Assembly (NCBI GenBank): GCA_031409695.1
Contig: JANNXS010000196.1
Coordinates: 1 to 30,660, forward strand
Length of the DNA stretch: 30,660 nt
Source of the DNA: JABFRJ01 sp031409695
GTDB lineage: Bacteria; Pseudomonadota; Alphaproteobacteria; Rhizobiales; Hyphomicrobiaceae
Reading direction: 5' to 3'
Shown here: in pieces, positions 16,388-23,369 of the stretch
Position numbering within the stretch: position 1 is the stretch's first letter
Layout: the number at the start of each line of letters is the position of its first letter
Position numbers and translations under genes: made by a program
The notes under the pieces: model-generated
What the model saw: the letters and a program-made list of their open reading frames with translations, nothing else
What the model was told of the DNA's origin: nothing
Database searches by the model: none

Positions 16388-17617
16388 ATGCCAAACCGGC
16401 CCGGCCCACTGTCTGGAATTCGCGTTCTCGAACTCGCGCACATGATGGCGGGACCCGTATGTGGATTGATGCTCGCTGATATGGGCTGTGACGTGATCAA
16501 GCTCGAAAAGACCAACGGCGGCGATGACACGCGTCGGTCCGTGCCACCCGCAATCAACGGCGAAAGCGCCGCGTACATGATGATGAACCGCAACAAGCGC
16601 GGGATTGTCATTGATCTCAAACATGCCGAAGGCCGCGATGTGCTGCGCCGCTTGGTACAAGATGCCGACGTGCTGATCGAGAACTATCGCGCGGAAACGA
16701 TGCCCGGTCTTGGCCTCGGCTATGACGACCTCAAGGCGATCAATCCTCGTTTGATCTACGCAGCCATTTCTGGCTTTGGCCGCACAGGGCCGCTCGCCGC
16801 GCAAGGGGGATTCGACCTCGTTGCGCAGGGGATGTCGGGGCTGATGTCGATCACGGGTGAGGGGCCAGGCCGCCCGCCAGTGAAAATCGGCGCGCCCGTG
16901 TGCGACATTACAGCTGGTCTCTTGCTCGCCATGGGCATTCTTGCAGCCCTCGCCAACCGGGCGCAGACGGGCCAAGGGCAAATGGTCGACACGTCACTGT
17001 TTGAAGCTGGAATCACGCATACTTACTGGCAATCTGCGATTGCCATGGCGACCGGCGTATCACCTGGGCCGATGGGGTCAGCGCATCCTCTCAACGCGCC
17101 CTATCAGGCCTTCGAAACCTCCGATGGCTGGGTCACCGTCGGCGCCGCCAACCAGTCCAATTGGCAGGCCATGCTGCACGCGTTTGACATTGACGGGCTG
17201 GGTCGCGATCCGCGCTTTGCAGACGGTCGGGCAAGGATGGCCAACCTTGCCGCGCTGGTTGAAACGCTCACCCCAAACTTCAAGTGCCGGACGTCGGGCG
17301 AGGTCCTGCACCTTCTTGCCGAAGCCGGAGTCCCGGCCGGTCCCGTGCTGTCGATTCAGCAGATGCTTGCGCATCCACAAACAGCCGCGCGCAACATGGC
17401 GCCCGCAGTTGTTCACCCGGTTGCCGGTGCCATGCAAACCCTCGGCCTGCCGGTTAAGTTTTCCGAAACACCGGGAGGTGTGCAACACGCGGCTCCTCTG
17501 CTCGGGGAACACACACGCGAAATCCTTGCGGAGTTCGGTTACGCTGAAGGCGCTATCGAACATCTCGTCGCGTGCGGCGCCGTCCAAGACGTCAAGACCG
17601 CTGGCGGTCAAAAATAA
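16388..17617 (+). CDS. Family III CoA-transferase (CaiB/BaiF type)
   Basis: A CoA-transferase of about 409 residues that moves CoA between acyl-CoA donors and carboxylic acids. Family features are the opening GPLSGIRVLELAHMMAGP, the DVIKLEKTNGGDDTR block, LIYAAISGFGRTGP and the GAPVCDITAGLLLAMGILAA segment. The Asp of CDITAG aligns with the catalytic aspartate that forms the acyl anhydride. The frame is open from 16250, but that part overlaps the tad terminator, and ATG 16388 gives the standard protein. The substrate (formyl, carnitine, succinyl or other) cannot be decided. It stands alone between the tad terminator and another hairpin. Confidence 0.93.
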   Translation: MPNRPGPLSGIRVLELAHMMAGPVCGLMLADMGCDVIKLEKTNGGDDTRRSVPPAINGESAAYMMMNRNKRGIVIDLKHAEGRDVLRRLVQDADVLIENYRAETMPGLGLGYDDLKAINPRLIYAAISGFGRTGPLAAQGGFDLVAQGMSGLMSITGEGPGRPPVKIGAPVCDITAGLLLAMGILAALANRAQTGQGQMVDTSLFEAGITHTYWQSAIAMATGVSPGPMGSAHPLNAPYQAFETSDGWVTVGAANQSNWQAMLHAFDIDGLGRDPRFADGRARMANLAALVETLTPNFKCRTSGEVLHLLAEAGVPAGPVLSIQQMLAHPQTAARNMAPAVVHPVAGAMQTLGLPVKFSETPGGVQHAAPLLGEHTREILAEFGYAEGAIEHLVACGAVQDVKTAGGQK

Positions 17618-17724
17618 CTCAAACTATTGCAGAGGGCTTGAACAACACAAGTCCACCCCCATCTGTATGGTAGCGGGCGCTTACCCCCGAGAGCCCGATC
17701 GTTGCGCCACTCGCGTAACGGATC

Positions 17725-17760
17725 CACGGCGGTCGTGCACCCCCCGGCACGGCCGCCGTG
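17725..17760. terminator. GC-rich hairpin, probable terminator
   Basis: Fourteen-base arms CACGGCGGTCGTGC (17725-17738) and GCACGGCCGCCGTG (17747-17760) pair with a single G-U, around an eight-base C-rich loop. On the plus strand the stem is followed by TTCGTCTCT rather than a pure T run, so termination for the upstream CoA-transferase gene is likely but not certain. Confidence 0.55.
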
Positions 17761-17879
17761 TTCGTCTCTACATGGCTCGCGTCGACGTAGCCTCATGCAA
17801 TACGCCGACGCTGCTCTGCGCGGTGTCATAGTCAAGCGATTACCACCATCTCGCACGGTGGCCGGGTACGCGCGAGCGC

Positions 17880-17897
17880 TGAACGTTTCGACGTTCA
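17880..17897. terminator. Small hairpin with TTCG loop
   Basis: Arms TGAACGT and ACGTTCA enclose the stable tetraloop TTCG. It lies 23 bases beyond the stop codon of the minus-strand gene, so it may form in that gene's 3' transcript. It has no T run on the minus strand. Confidence 0.35.
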
Positions 17898-17900
17898 ATA

Positions 17901-17926
17901 AATGCTCACAGTTGTAATGCTCACAG
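17901..17926. repeat. 11-bp direct repeat spanning the stop codon of the exported coiled-coil protein gene
   Basis: AATGCTCACAG occurs at 17901-17911 and 17916-17926 with a four-base spacer. The right copy contains the stop codon of the minus-strand gene, suggesting a small local duplication at its 3' end. Confidence 0.8.
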
Positions 17927-18466
17927 CCGCTCTGTGCGCTTGCCGTCGAGATCTTCGAAGTCCTTGAGCTTTTCCTTGAACTTCTTGAGCATGCTTTGCA
18001 GGTAACTCATCGCCTTGTCGACGTCGTCGGGTGTCGGCAGTTTATCGGTGCTTGGAAATTTCGGCGCGCCCGCCCGGCGATCACCCTTTGGCGTGTCTGA
18101 TGGAATGCCGGCGAGGTCCTCAAGTCGTTTGACGGCGCCCTGCAGGTCTTTGTTGTCTTGCGAAAGCCGACCGATCTCTTTGTCGAGCGCCGCGCGTTCA
18201 TCGGGCAAAGACTGGCAGGCCCACTGGCCGCTCGCCCCTTGTCCGGCTCCCTGTCCAGAGTGCGCCTTGCACATGGACATCGTTCCAGTCTCAGTGTCTA
18301 GCCGCAGCATGCCACCATCGACGGGGTGCATGGTGAAGCGCCCCGTCGATTGCGGCGGCATGGCCGCTTGCGCAAGGCAAACGTCTGCCGCCAACGCGCA
18401 GCTGAGGCCAGCAAGGCCGCAGACAGCGACGAGGTCTCGAAAGCGGTTCAATTTAGGTTTATGCAT
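17921..18466 (-). CDS. Exported coiled-coil hypothetical protein
   Basis: A 181-residue protein with a signal peptide (basic MHKPKLNRFRDL, hydrophobic VAVCGLAGLSCALAA, cleavage near CLAQA). The mature part begins with a beta-rich piece GRFTMHPVDGGMLRLDTETG, then TMSMCKAHSG and QWACQSLPDE, which supply two cysteines that could form a disulfide. A likely coiled coil follows (ALDKEIGRLSQDNKDLQGAV). A Pro-rich linker leads to a charged C-terminal helix rich in Lys and Asp. Exported proteins of this layout are common in Hyphomicrobiales. No function is known to me. An 11-base direct repeat spans its stop codon. Confidence 0.75.
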   Translation of the reverse strand: MHKPKLNRFRDLVAVCGLAGLSCALAADVCLAQAAMPPQSTGRFTMHPVDGGMLRLDTETGTMSMCKAHSGQGAGQGASGQWACQSLPDERAALDKEIGRLSQDNKDLQGAVKRLEDLAGIPSDTPKGDRRAGAPKFPSTDKLPTPDDVDKAMSYLQSMLKKFKEKLKDFEDLDGKRTERL

Positions 18467-18753
18467 CGCGTGCGTCTCCCATCGATCTGATAGATCGCGG
18501 ATCGGAAGTCGCAGAACTGTCGCAAGTTTGTGGCAATTCCGCGGTGAAAGACGGGGTAAAGGTGTATTGACATGTTGTGCATAGGTTCATCGGTGCGACT
18601 TGTTGGTGACACCAATTGTAGCTATTCGCCGGGCTGAAGGGTGGACACAACGCTTGGGAGTTCCCATTTGCCAGTCACGCAAAGACGGTGAAGCCAAAAA
18701 TGGCAAGCAAAGATGGGCCCAGCCGTCGACCTTATCGAAACCAAGGAACGAAA
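18467..18753. other. Divergent intergenic region
   Basis: This separates the minus-strand exported protein gene from the PRC-barrel gene. It has a small dyad CGATCT-GAT-AGATCG at 18483-18497, 17 bases before the minus-strand start, which could be an operator. A TTGACA hexamer at 18567-18572 has no good -10 partner at standard spacing. Nothing coding is seen. Confidence 0.35.
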
Positions 18754-19389
18754 ATGAACAAGTATACTTTGAGCCTCATCTCGGCGATTGCGCTTGCAGC
18801 CGCGGCACCAGCACTTGCCCAGCAGACGCCTCCAGCTACGACACCTGCGCCCGTAACAGCTCCAGCTGCTGCGCCTGCCGCGAAAGTGGCTGTACCAAAC
18901 GGGGTGTTCTATCGCGGCCAGGGCCCGCAGCAGTATCTTGCAAAAGATCGTCTCATCGGGTCCAACGTGGTCAACAAGGAAGGTGCCGTTATCGGCTCGA
19001 TCGAAGACCTCGTCATGGGCTCGAACAACGAGATCCAAGGCGTGATCATCGGAATCGGCGGCTTCGCTGGCCTCGGTGAGAAGAAGATCGGCGTGCGCTA
19101 CTCGGCCCTGCAGATCACGACCAAAGATGGCAAGCGTGTTGTGGCGCTGCCGCAAGCAACCAAAGAAGTGCTCGCAGCCGTTGAGCCTTTTGTGCGCGGC
19201 GAAGCGCGCAAGACGCTGCTTGAGAAAGCCAAGGAGCGAGCCAAGGAGCTGACCGACAAGACCAAGTCGAGCGATGCTGCCGCGAAGGCGAAGGAACTCG
19301 GCGCCAAGGCTGTCGAAAAAAGCAAAGCCGCTGTTGATGTCGTGAAGGAAAAGACTGGGGTTGGCCAACCAGCTCCAAAAGCCCCATAA
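18754..19389 (+). CDS. Exported PRC-barrel domain protein
   Basis: A protein of about 211 residues with a signal peptide (MNKYTLSLISAIALAAAAPA, cleavage after ALAQ). A Pro/Thr/Ala-rich linker follows, then one PRC-barrel domain at about residues 65-125 (DRLIGSNVVNKEGAVIGSIE, then EIQGVIIGIGGFAGLGEKKI, then VRYSALQIT). The C-terminal part is a long charged, Lys/Ala-rich helix (KERAKELTDKTKSSDAAAKA). PRC-barrels occur in photosynthetic reaction centre H subunits and RimM, and exported versions in alphaproteobacteria have no settled role. The start at 18754 is supported by AAGGAA just upstream. An intrinsic terminator follows the stop by 28 bases. Confidence 0.88.
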   Translation: MNKYTLSLISAIALAAAAPALAQQTPPATTPAPVTAPAAAPAAKVAVPNGVFYRGQGPQQYLAKDRLIGSNVVNKEGAVIGSIEDLVMGSNNEIQGVIIGIGGFAGLGEKKIGVRYSALQITTKDGKRVVALPQATKEVLAAVEPFVRGEARKTLLEKAKERAKELTDKTKSSDAAAKAKELGAKAVEKSKAAVDVVKEKTGVGQPAPKAP

Positions 19390-19417
19390 CTTCCGACGGT
19401 TGCATCTTCATCTACAG

Positions 19418-19450
19418 AAAAGCCCGCTTGGTGTCCCAGGCGGGCTTTTT
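19418..19450 (+). terminator. Intrinsic terminator after PRC-barrel gene
   Basis: Arms AAAAGCCCGC and GCGGGCTTTT form a ten-base stem that continues inward (TTGG with CCAG), and the structure is followed by T. This is a textbook Rho-independent terminator, and because of the A-tract on its other side it may act in both directions. Confidence 0.92.
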
Positions 19451-19922
19451 CAATGCTGCGCGTTCTCTGAGTGTTACGCTCTGAATTATGAATGGACACC
19501 GCGAGGTGTTGGATCAGGCACGTATTTGGAAGACGCAATCCTTGCAGTTAAAGGGCAGGTCGGCGTGCGTGATGCCGGCGATGCCGATGGTGAGGGCCAA
19601 GCCGAAGGCCGAGGCGCACGTGAGAAGTGCAAACGCCGAGATGTAATACTGGAGTGCATGGAGCATGTGGGGGAGCCCTTTTTACGCGGTAACAACCTGC
19701 CGGCTGCGCGGGAGATCAGCTGCAGACGTGTTCATACTATCGCAAGGGTCGTTAAGGGCGAGTTAAGGTTGACGAAATGTCAACGCGGCCGCTGCTCCAA
19801 GCTCGTCGGACCCAACTGAACAGCCAACGCTCGCTTTTCGGCTCGCCCCAGGGTATCAGAGCGCGGTCTCTGGCGTGAAAACCGCACGCCGTCGCACCCA
19901 GAGCGGCGGCTCATTTTTTTTA
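19451..19922. other. Gap between PRC-barrel and YfgM-like genes
   Basis: Only the short minus-strand ORF at 19514-19666 looks coding. A plus-strand frame crossing this region runs through the terminator at 19418-19450 and has no family resemblance. The stretch 19667-19922 shows no gene. It ends in a run of T just before the next start. Confidence 0.4.
19514..19666 (-). CDS. Small single-helix membrane protein (50 aa)
   Basis: A 50-residue frame begins MLHALQYYISAFALL, continues with a hydrophobic stretch (ASAFGLALTIGIAGI), and ends in a short tail NCKDCVFQIRA with a CxxC pair. This layout, one hydrophobic segment plus a small polar cysteine-bearing tail, is what a small membrane or exported protein looks like. 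The codons use GC-rich third positions like neighbouring genes. An AAAGGG lies 9-10 bases before the ATG. It points at the PRC-barrel terminator, which could also serve this gene. No family is recognised. Confidence 0.55.
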   Translation of the reverse strand: MLHALQYYISAFALLTCASAFGLALTIGIAGITHADLPFNCKDCVFQIRA

Positions 19923-20720
19923 ATGGACCCCATGGCCGACCAGTTCGATGCTTTCCAGAAAGAGGTCGCAGAAGACCTGCAGCGCGAGCGCATGCAGAAG
20001 CTCTGGAAAGATTACGGTACGTTTATCATCGCCGGCTGCGTTGCAGTCGTGCTTGGCGTCGCCGGCTACAAAGCGCTTGAGGCGCGCCGCATCGCCTCAG
20101 CCGAGGCGGCAAGCCGCGCTTTCAGCGACGGCGTCAAAGCGTTGGCTCCAAGCGCGGCCGCGGCTGATTCGAAAACGCCTGATCCTAAGATGGCTGCTTC
20201 CAAGCAGCTTGCAGCGTTGGCGACCAATGCCGGCAGTTACGGTTTGCTTGCCAAACTACGCCTGGCAGCGGCCGACGCCGCAGCCGGTGAAACGGCAAAA
20301 GCTGTCGTTGCTTATGACGCTTTAGCGGCTCAGCCGGGGGCCGATCATCATATCGCCGACTATGCACGCCTACAATCTGCCATGTTGACAGTCGATACGG
20401 CGAGCTGGACGGAAACACAGAATCGCGTGAACGATCTCATGGGAGAGGCGAGCCCTTGGCGGCACGCTGCTCGTGAACTGTTGGGTATGGCCGCGTACAA
20501 GGCTGGGAAGTCCGACGAGGCGAAGTCGCAATTCGGGAAGCTGGTGACGGATCCATCAACCCCGCGATCCATCGCCGAAAGGGTAGGCATCGTTTTGGCC
20601 GAGATCGCACAAAGCGAACTTGCCAAGACAGTCCCAGCACAGCCGGTGACGCCATCTCCGGCAACACCAGCCGAGACGAAACCGGCGGCGGCCGAGGCGC
20701 CGGGCAAAAAGAAGAAGTAG
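19923..20720 (+). CDS. YfgM-like tetratricopeptide membrane protein
   Basis: A protein of about 265 residues of the YfgM/Tpr_21 type: a short cytoplasmic N-terminus (DAFQKEVAEDLQRERMQKLW), one membrane helix (FIIAGCVAVVLGVAGYKAL) and a helical periplasmic part with TPR-like repeats. It ends in a Pro/Ala-rich tail and KKKK. In E. coli, YfgM works with PpiD and the Sec translocon and is encoded just before bamB, and the same order is seen here with bamB 19 bases downstream. Start ATG 19923 or 19932 (MADQFDAFQ) are both possible, and neither has a strong ribosome binding site. The track upstream to 19875 lacks family likeness. Confidence 0.82.
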   Translation: MDPMADQFDAFQKEVAEDLQRERMQKLWKDYGTFIIAGCVAVVLGVAGYKALEARRIASAEAASRAFSDGVKALAPSAAAADSKTPDPKMAASKQLAALATNAGSYGLLAKLRLAAADAAAGETAKAVVAYDALAAQPGADHHIADYARLQSAMLTVDTASWTETQNRVNDLMGEASPWRHAARELLGMAAYKAGKSDEAKSQFGKLVTDPSTPRSIAERVGIVLAEIAQSELAKTVPAQPVTPSPATPAETKPAAAEAPGKKKK

Positions 20721-20739
20721 ACGCCGCAGGGGGACTGTC

Positions 20740-22113
20740 ATGAGGATCGAGACACAGAGGCCAGCCCGTCGCATAGAAGCCCGTCGCACAGCAGCGCGCG
20801 CTCTATTTACTGTGTCGGCCGTTGTGCTACTCGCTGGCTGCTCGGACAGCTTGCCGAGCCTTCCAAAGCTGACCGATCTCAACCCGTGGGCTGAAAAACC
20901 GGTTCCGCTCGCCGGCAAGCGTGTATCGATCATTGCCGAAGGCAATAAAGTCGGTGGCGATCTCGCAGCGGCCGACAGACCGATGACGTTGCCGCCCCAG
21001 ACTCCAAATGACAGCTGGTCACAACCGGGGGGTGGCGTTGCCAATTCTGGCGGTCACTTAGCCTTGAATGCCTCAATCCGGCAGGTTTGGTCGGCTGAAG
21101 CTGGCCAGGGATCAAGCAAATATGGCAAACTGAGTGCGAGCCCGATCGTTGCAGACGGACGCGTCTACACGCTCGACGCCACGGGTAAGGTCACCGCGTT
21201 CAACGCTGCCAGTGGCAGCGTCGCATGGCGCGTCTCGATCACGCCGGACGGCGAGAGCAACGCGCAAAAAGGATACGGTGGCGGCTTAGCCGCATCGGGT
21301 GGCCGAATCTATGTTGTGTCTGGCTACGGAGCCGCCGTAGCGCTTGAAGCTGCGTCCGGCAAGAAACTGTGGGACCGCCAATTGGGCGTACCGATCCGTT
21401 CCTCGCCAACAGCCAATGCCGACCGCCTGTTCTTTGTTACAATGGAGGGCGAGCTTTATTGCCTGTCGACAGCGGACGGTGCCGAAAATTGGAAATTCAA
21501 GGGCGAATCTGACAAGCAGAGTTTCATCACCAATGTCAGTCCGGCCATTGAGGGCGATACCGTCGTTGCACCGTTCGTGTCCGGCGATGTCGTCGCCGTT
21601 AAAGTCGCGACCGGCCAAGCCGCATGGACCGAGAGCCTCGCCCGCACGCGGACCGCGTCGTCGCTCGCTGCCATGAGCGACGCGGCGCGGCCAGCCATCG
21701 ATAGTGGCGTCGCGTTTGCTGTTGGTCACGCGGGCCGCATGGTCGCAACACAGATGCGCAATGGTGAGCGCCTCTGGTCGCTGACCGTGCCGAGCATTCA
21801 ACAGCCGTGGGTCGCTGGTGACAGTGTGTTTGTGGTCGATACTACAGGGCAGCTGATGGCGATCACGCGCCGGGACGGCAAGATTGCGTGGACCATGAAA
21901 TTGCCCGGTGACGGCACTTGGTCTGGTCCCGTGCTCGCTGGCAATCGCCTTTGGCTCGCCTCAAGCAAAGGCCAATTGGTGAGTGTGGACCCTTTGACCG
22001 GCAAGACGGCTGGCACACAAGACCTCGGCGGTCCCGTTTTCATTGCGCCCATCGTTGCCGGTGGCCGGATGTATGTATTGACAGATAAAGCCCGACTGCT
22101 CGCCTTCAACTGA
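20740..22113 (+). CDS. bamB: BamB-like outer-membrane assembly lipoprotein
   Basis: A 457-residue PQQ-type beta-propeller lipoprotein, probably BamB of the outer-membrane protein assembly complex. After a basic N-terminus of about 25 residues comes a hydrophobic leader and the lipobox LLAGC near residue 34. A Pro-rich tether follows, then eight or so propeller blades with repeated DGRVYTLDATGKVTAFNA-like and G-x-x-W elements (SGSVAWRVSI, SGKKLWDRQL, TGQAAWTESL, DGKIAWTMKL). The GGGGG before ATG 20740 can serve as ribosome binding site. It follows the YfgM-like gene closely. The usual next gene in many genomes, der, is absent, and the stop overlaps a convergent glycosyltransferase gene by eight bases. 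Confidence 0.9.
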   Translation: MRIETQRPARRIEARRTAARALFTVSAVVLLAGCSDSLPSLPKLTDLNPWAEKPVPLAGKRVSIIAEGNKVGGDLAAADRPMTLPPQTPNDSWSQPGGGVANSGGHLALNASIRQVWSAEAGQGSSKYGKLSASPIVADGRVYTLDATGKVTAFNAASGSVAWRVSITPDGESNAQKGYGGGLAASGGRIYVVSGYGAAVALEAASGKKLWDRQLGVPIRSSPTANADRLFFVTMEGELYCLSTADGAENWKFKGESDKQSFITNVSPAIEGDTVVAPFVSGDVVAVKVATGQAAWTESLARTRTASSLAAMSDAARPAIDSGVAFAVGHAGRMVATQMRNGERLWSLTVPSIQQPWVAGDSVFVVDTTGQLMAITRRDGKIAWTMKLPGDGTWSGPVLAGNRLWLASSKGQLVSVDPLTGKTAGTQDLGGPVFIAPIVAGGRMYVLTDKARLLAFN

Positions 22114-23218
22114 CGCGGGCAACGTCCCCATGAGCTATCGGCGCCTCGTTTCCCTCCACAGCGTCGGCGGCCGACGTCCAGGCACGGTCGAACAGGCAGC
22201 GAAGGTTGGCTCCTTTGGTCACTTTTGACGCTCGTACAACACGTGCGAACATGTCCGTCGTGGCGTCTGTTGGTACGAGTGTCAGTGCGCCCGTCTGTAG
22301 CGCCACCCCATAGGCTGGATGATGGTCAAATTCCCGCGCATCAGCTGGCGCATTGACGACCACAGGCCGCCCCGACAGTAGGGCCGCAAACACGCTTGCC
22401 CGGCGCGACGTTAGCCCCTCATCGAACCGATACGTCAGCACATCGCAGGCACTCAGGGCTGCAAACACGGCTTCTGGATCAGTCATGAAACCCGTCACGG
22501 TCGCATCCTCGGTGAGGTCGAGGCGCGCCACTTCGCGGTCAAATAGCGCTTGAACATCGACCGTTGCGTCGCGCACGAAATCACCGACGAACACCGCATG
22601 GGCCGGTTGGCCGAGGGCCTTCAGCGCAGCAACGACGTCAAGCACAGCGCCGGGCTGTTTGCGCGGATAAATGCTGCCGAAGGTGCCAATGACCAGCTTG
22701 CCGGATTGACGTAGCGCAGTGATCGCCTCCGAGACCGGCGTTGTCAGACCCGCGGTCGGCGGCTCAAGGTTCGGTGGGATAGGCATAAGATCCCGCGTAC
22801 GACACGCCACAGCCGAGATTGGATCGACCGCGAATTGGGCGCGCACCACGGGGGACGAGAACATCAAGCGCGTCGCGAAGGGCACGTAGGCGCGGTACAG
22901 TGCGCGGCGCTTCCAGTCGAGATCGGCCCATTCATGCAAGACCAGGATGACAGCCTTGCCGCGCCGACGCGCGAGCGCCATGGCCCGCATCGGGGCCGCC
23001 AATCGGCGCTTCCACGCGACTACAGGTAGGCCGACGACAACCGCATCAGAGGTAGCAAGCGCGCGGTCGAGGACAGCGATCTCGCCTGGCTGTCCCACGA
23101 TGGCACATGACGCATGAGAACCTTTGGCGCCCATGTCGAGACGAGCCGCAAGGCGCCGTTGGAACTGCTCGACTCCACACGGGGTGGCTGAATCGGAGAT
23201 GAGGGACAGGGTGCGCAT
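22106..23218 (-). CDS. Glycosyltransferase, GT4-like
   Basis: A cytoplasmic or membrane-associated sugar transferase of about 370 residues in the GT-B fold. The N-terminal domain starts MRTLSLISDSATPCGVEQFQ, with the glycine-rich nucleotide-binding loop features. The C-terminal domain has KLVIGTFGSIYPRKQP, AVFVGDFVRD, VTGFMTDPEAVFAALSACDV and SVFAALLSGRPVVVNAP, the normal GT4 order. The classical E-x7-E motif is not clear, as the corresponding place reads FDEGLTSRRASVFAA. The frame is open to 23242, and I prefer the ATG at 23218 because the conserved first strand starts there. The acceptor sugar or lipid is unknown. It is divergent from the cytochrome-like gene at 23370. Confidence 0.8.
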   Translation of the reverse strand: MRTLSLISDSATPCGVEQFQRRLAARLDMGAKGSHASCAIVGQPGEIAVLDRALATSDAVVVGLPVVAWKRRLAAPMRAMALARRRGKAVILVLHEWADLDWKRRALYRAYVPFATRLMFSSPVVRAQFAVDPISAVACRTRDLMPIPPNLEPPTAGLTTPVSEAITALRQSGKLVIGTFGSIYPRKQPGAVLDVVAALKALGQPAHAVFVGDFVRDATVDVQALFDREVARLDLTEDATVTGFMTDPEAVFAALSACDVLTYRFDEGLTSRRASVFAALLSGRPVVVNAPADAREFDHHPAYGVALQTGALTLVPTDATTDMFARVVRASKVTKGANLRCLFDRAWTSAADAVEGNEAPIAHGDVARVS

Positions 23219-23271
23219 GGTTCGAAAACATGCAATCGCCACGCCAAGCCGGAGCGGCCATCAACCGCAAG

Positions 23272-23299
23272 CCGGATTTGTGACCCCGGATTTGTGACC
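23272..23299. repeat. 14-bp tandem duplication in divergent promoter region
   Basis: CCGGATTTGTGACC occurs twice head to tail (23272-23285 and 23286-23299), followed by AACGTGAC, a degenerate third element. It lies between two divergent genes, so it could be a repeated regulator site or a simple slippage duplication. Confidence 0.85.
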
Positions 23300-23318
23300 A
23301 ACGTGACAAAGACGCGCT

Positions 23319-23366
23319 AGCCCTGTTGCTCACAGTTAGATATGGAAAAGCCCGTGAACAGGGGCT
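23319..23366 (+). promoter_or_regulatory. Possible hairpin covering the ribosome binding site of the cytochrome-like gene
   Basis: AGCCCTGTTGCTCAC (23319-23333) is an imperfect complement of GTGAACAGGGGCT (23354-23366). The right arm contains AGGGG, the ribosome binding site five bases before ATG 23370. Pairing would hide that site. This is a structural guess from complementarity with bulges. Confidence 0.3.
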
Positions 23367-23369
23367 CAC

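Larger units (their letters stand above)
17618..17920. other. Convergent intergenic region with two hairpins
   Basis: No gene is supported. The region separates the plus-strand CoA-transferase from the minus-strand gene at 17921-18466. It holds a long GC-rich hairpin at 17725-17760 and a small TTCG-loop hairpin at 17880-17897. Confidence 0.5.

Noticed and set aside
19361..19819. Plus-strand 152-residue frame
   Set aside because: It overlaps the end of the PRC-barrel gene, runs through a clear terminator and has no recognisable protein features.
22835..23029. Plus-strand frame within the glycosyltransferase gene
   Set aside because: Antisense shadow of the minus-strand gene, with no own start signal or family.
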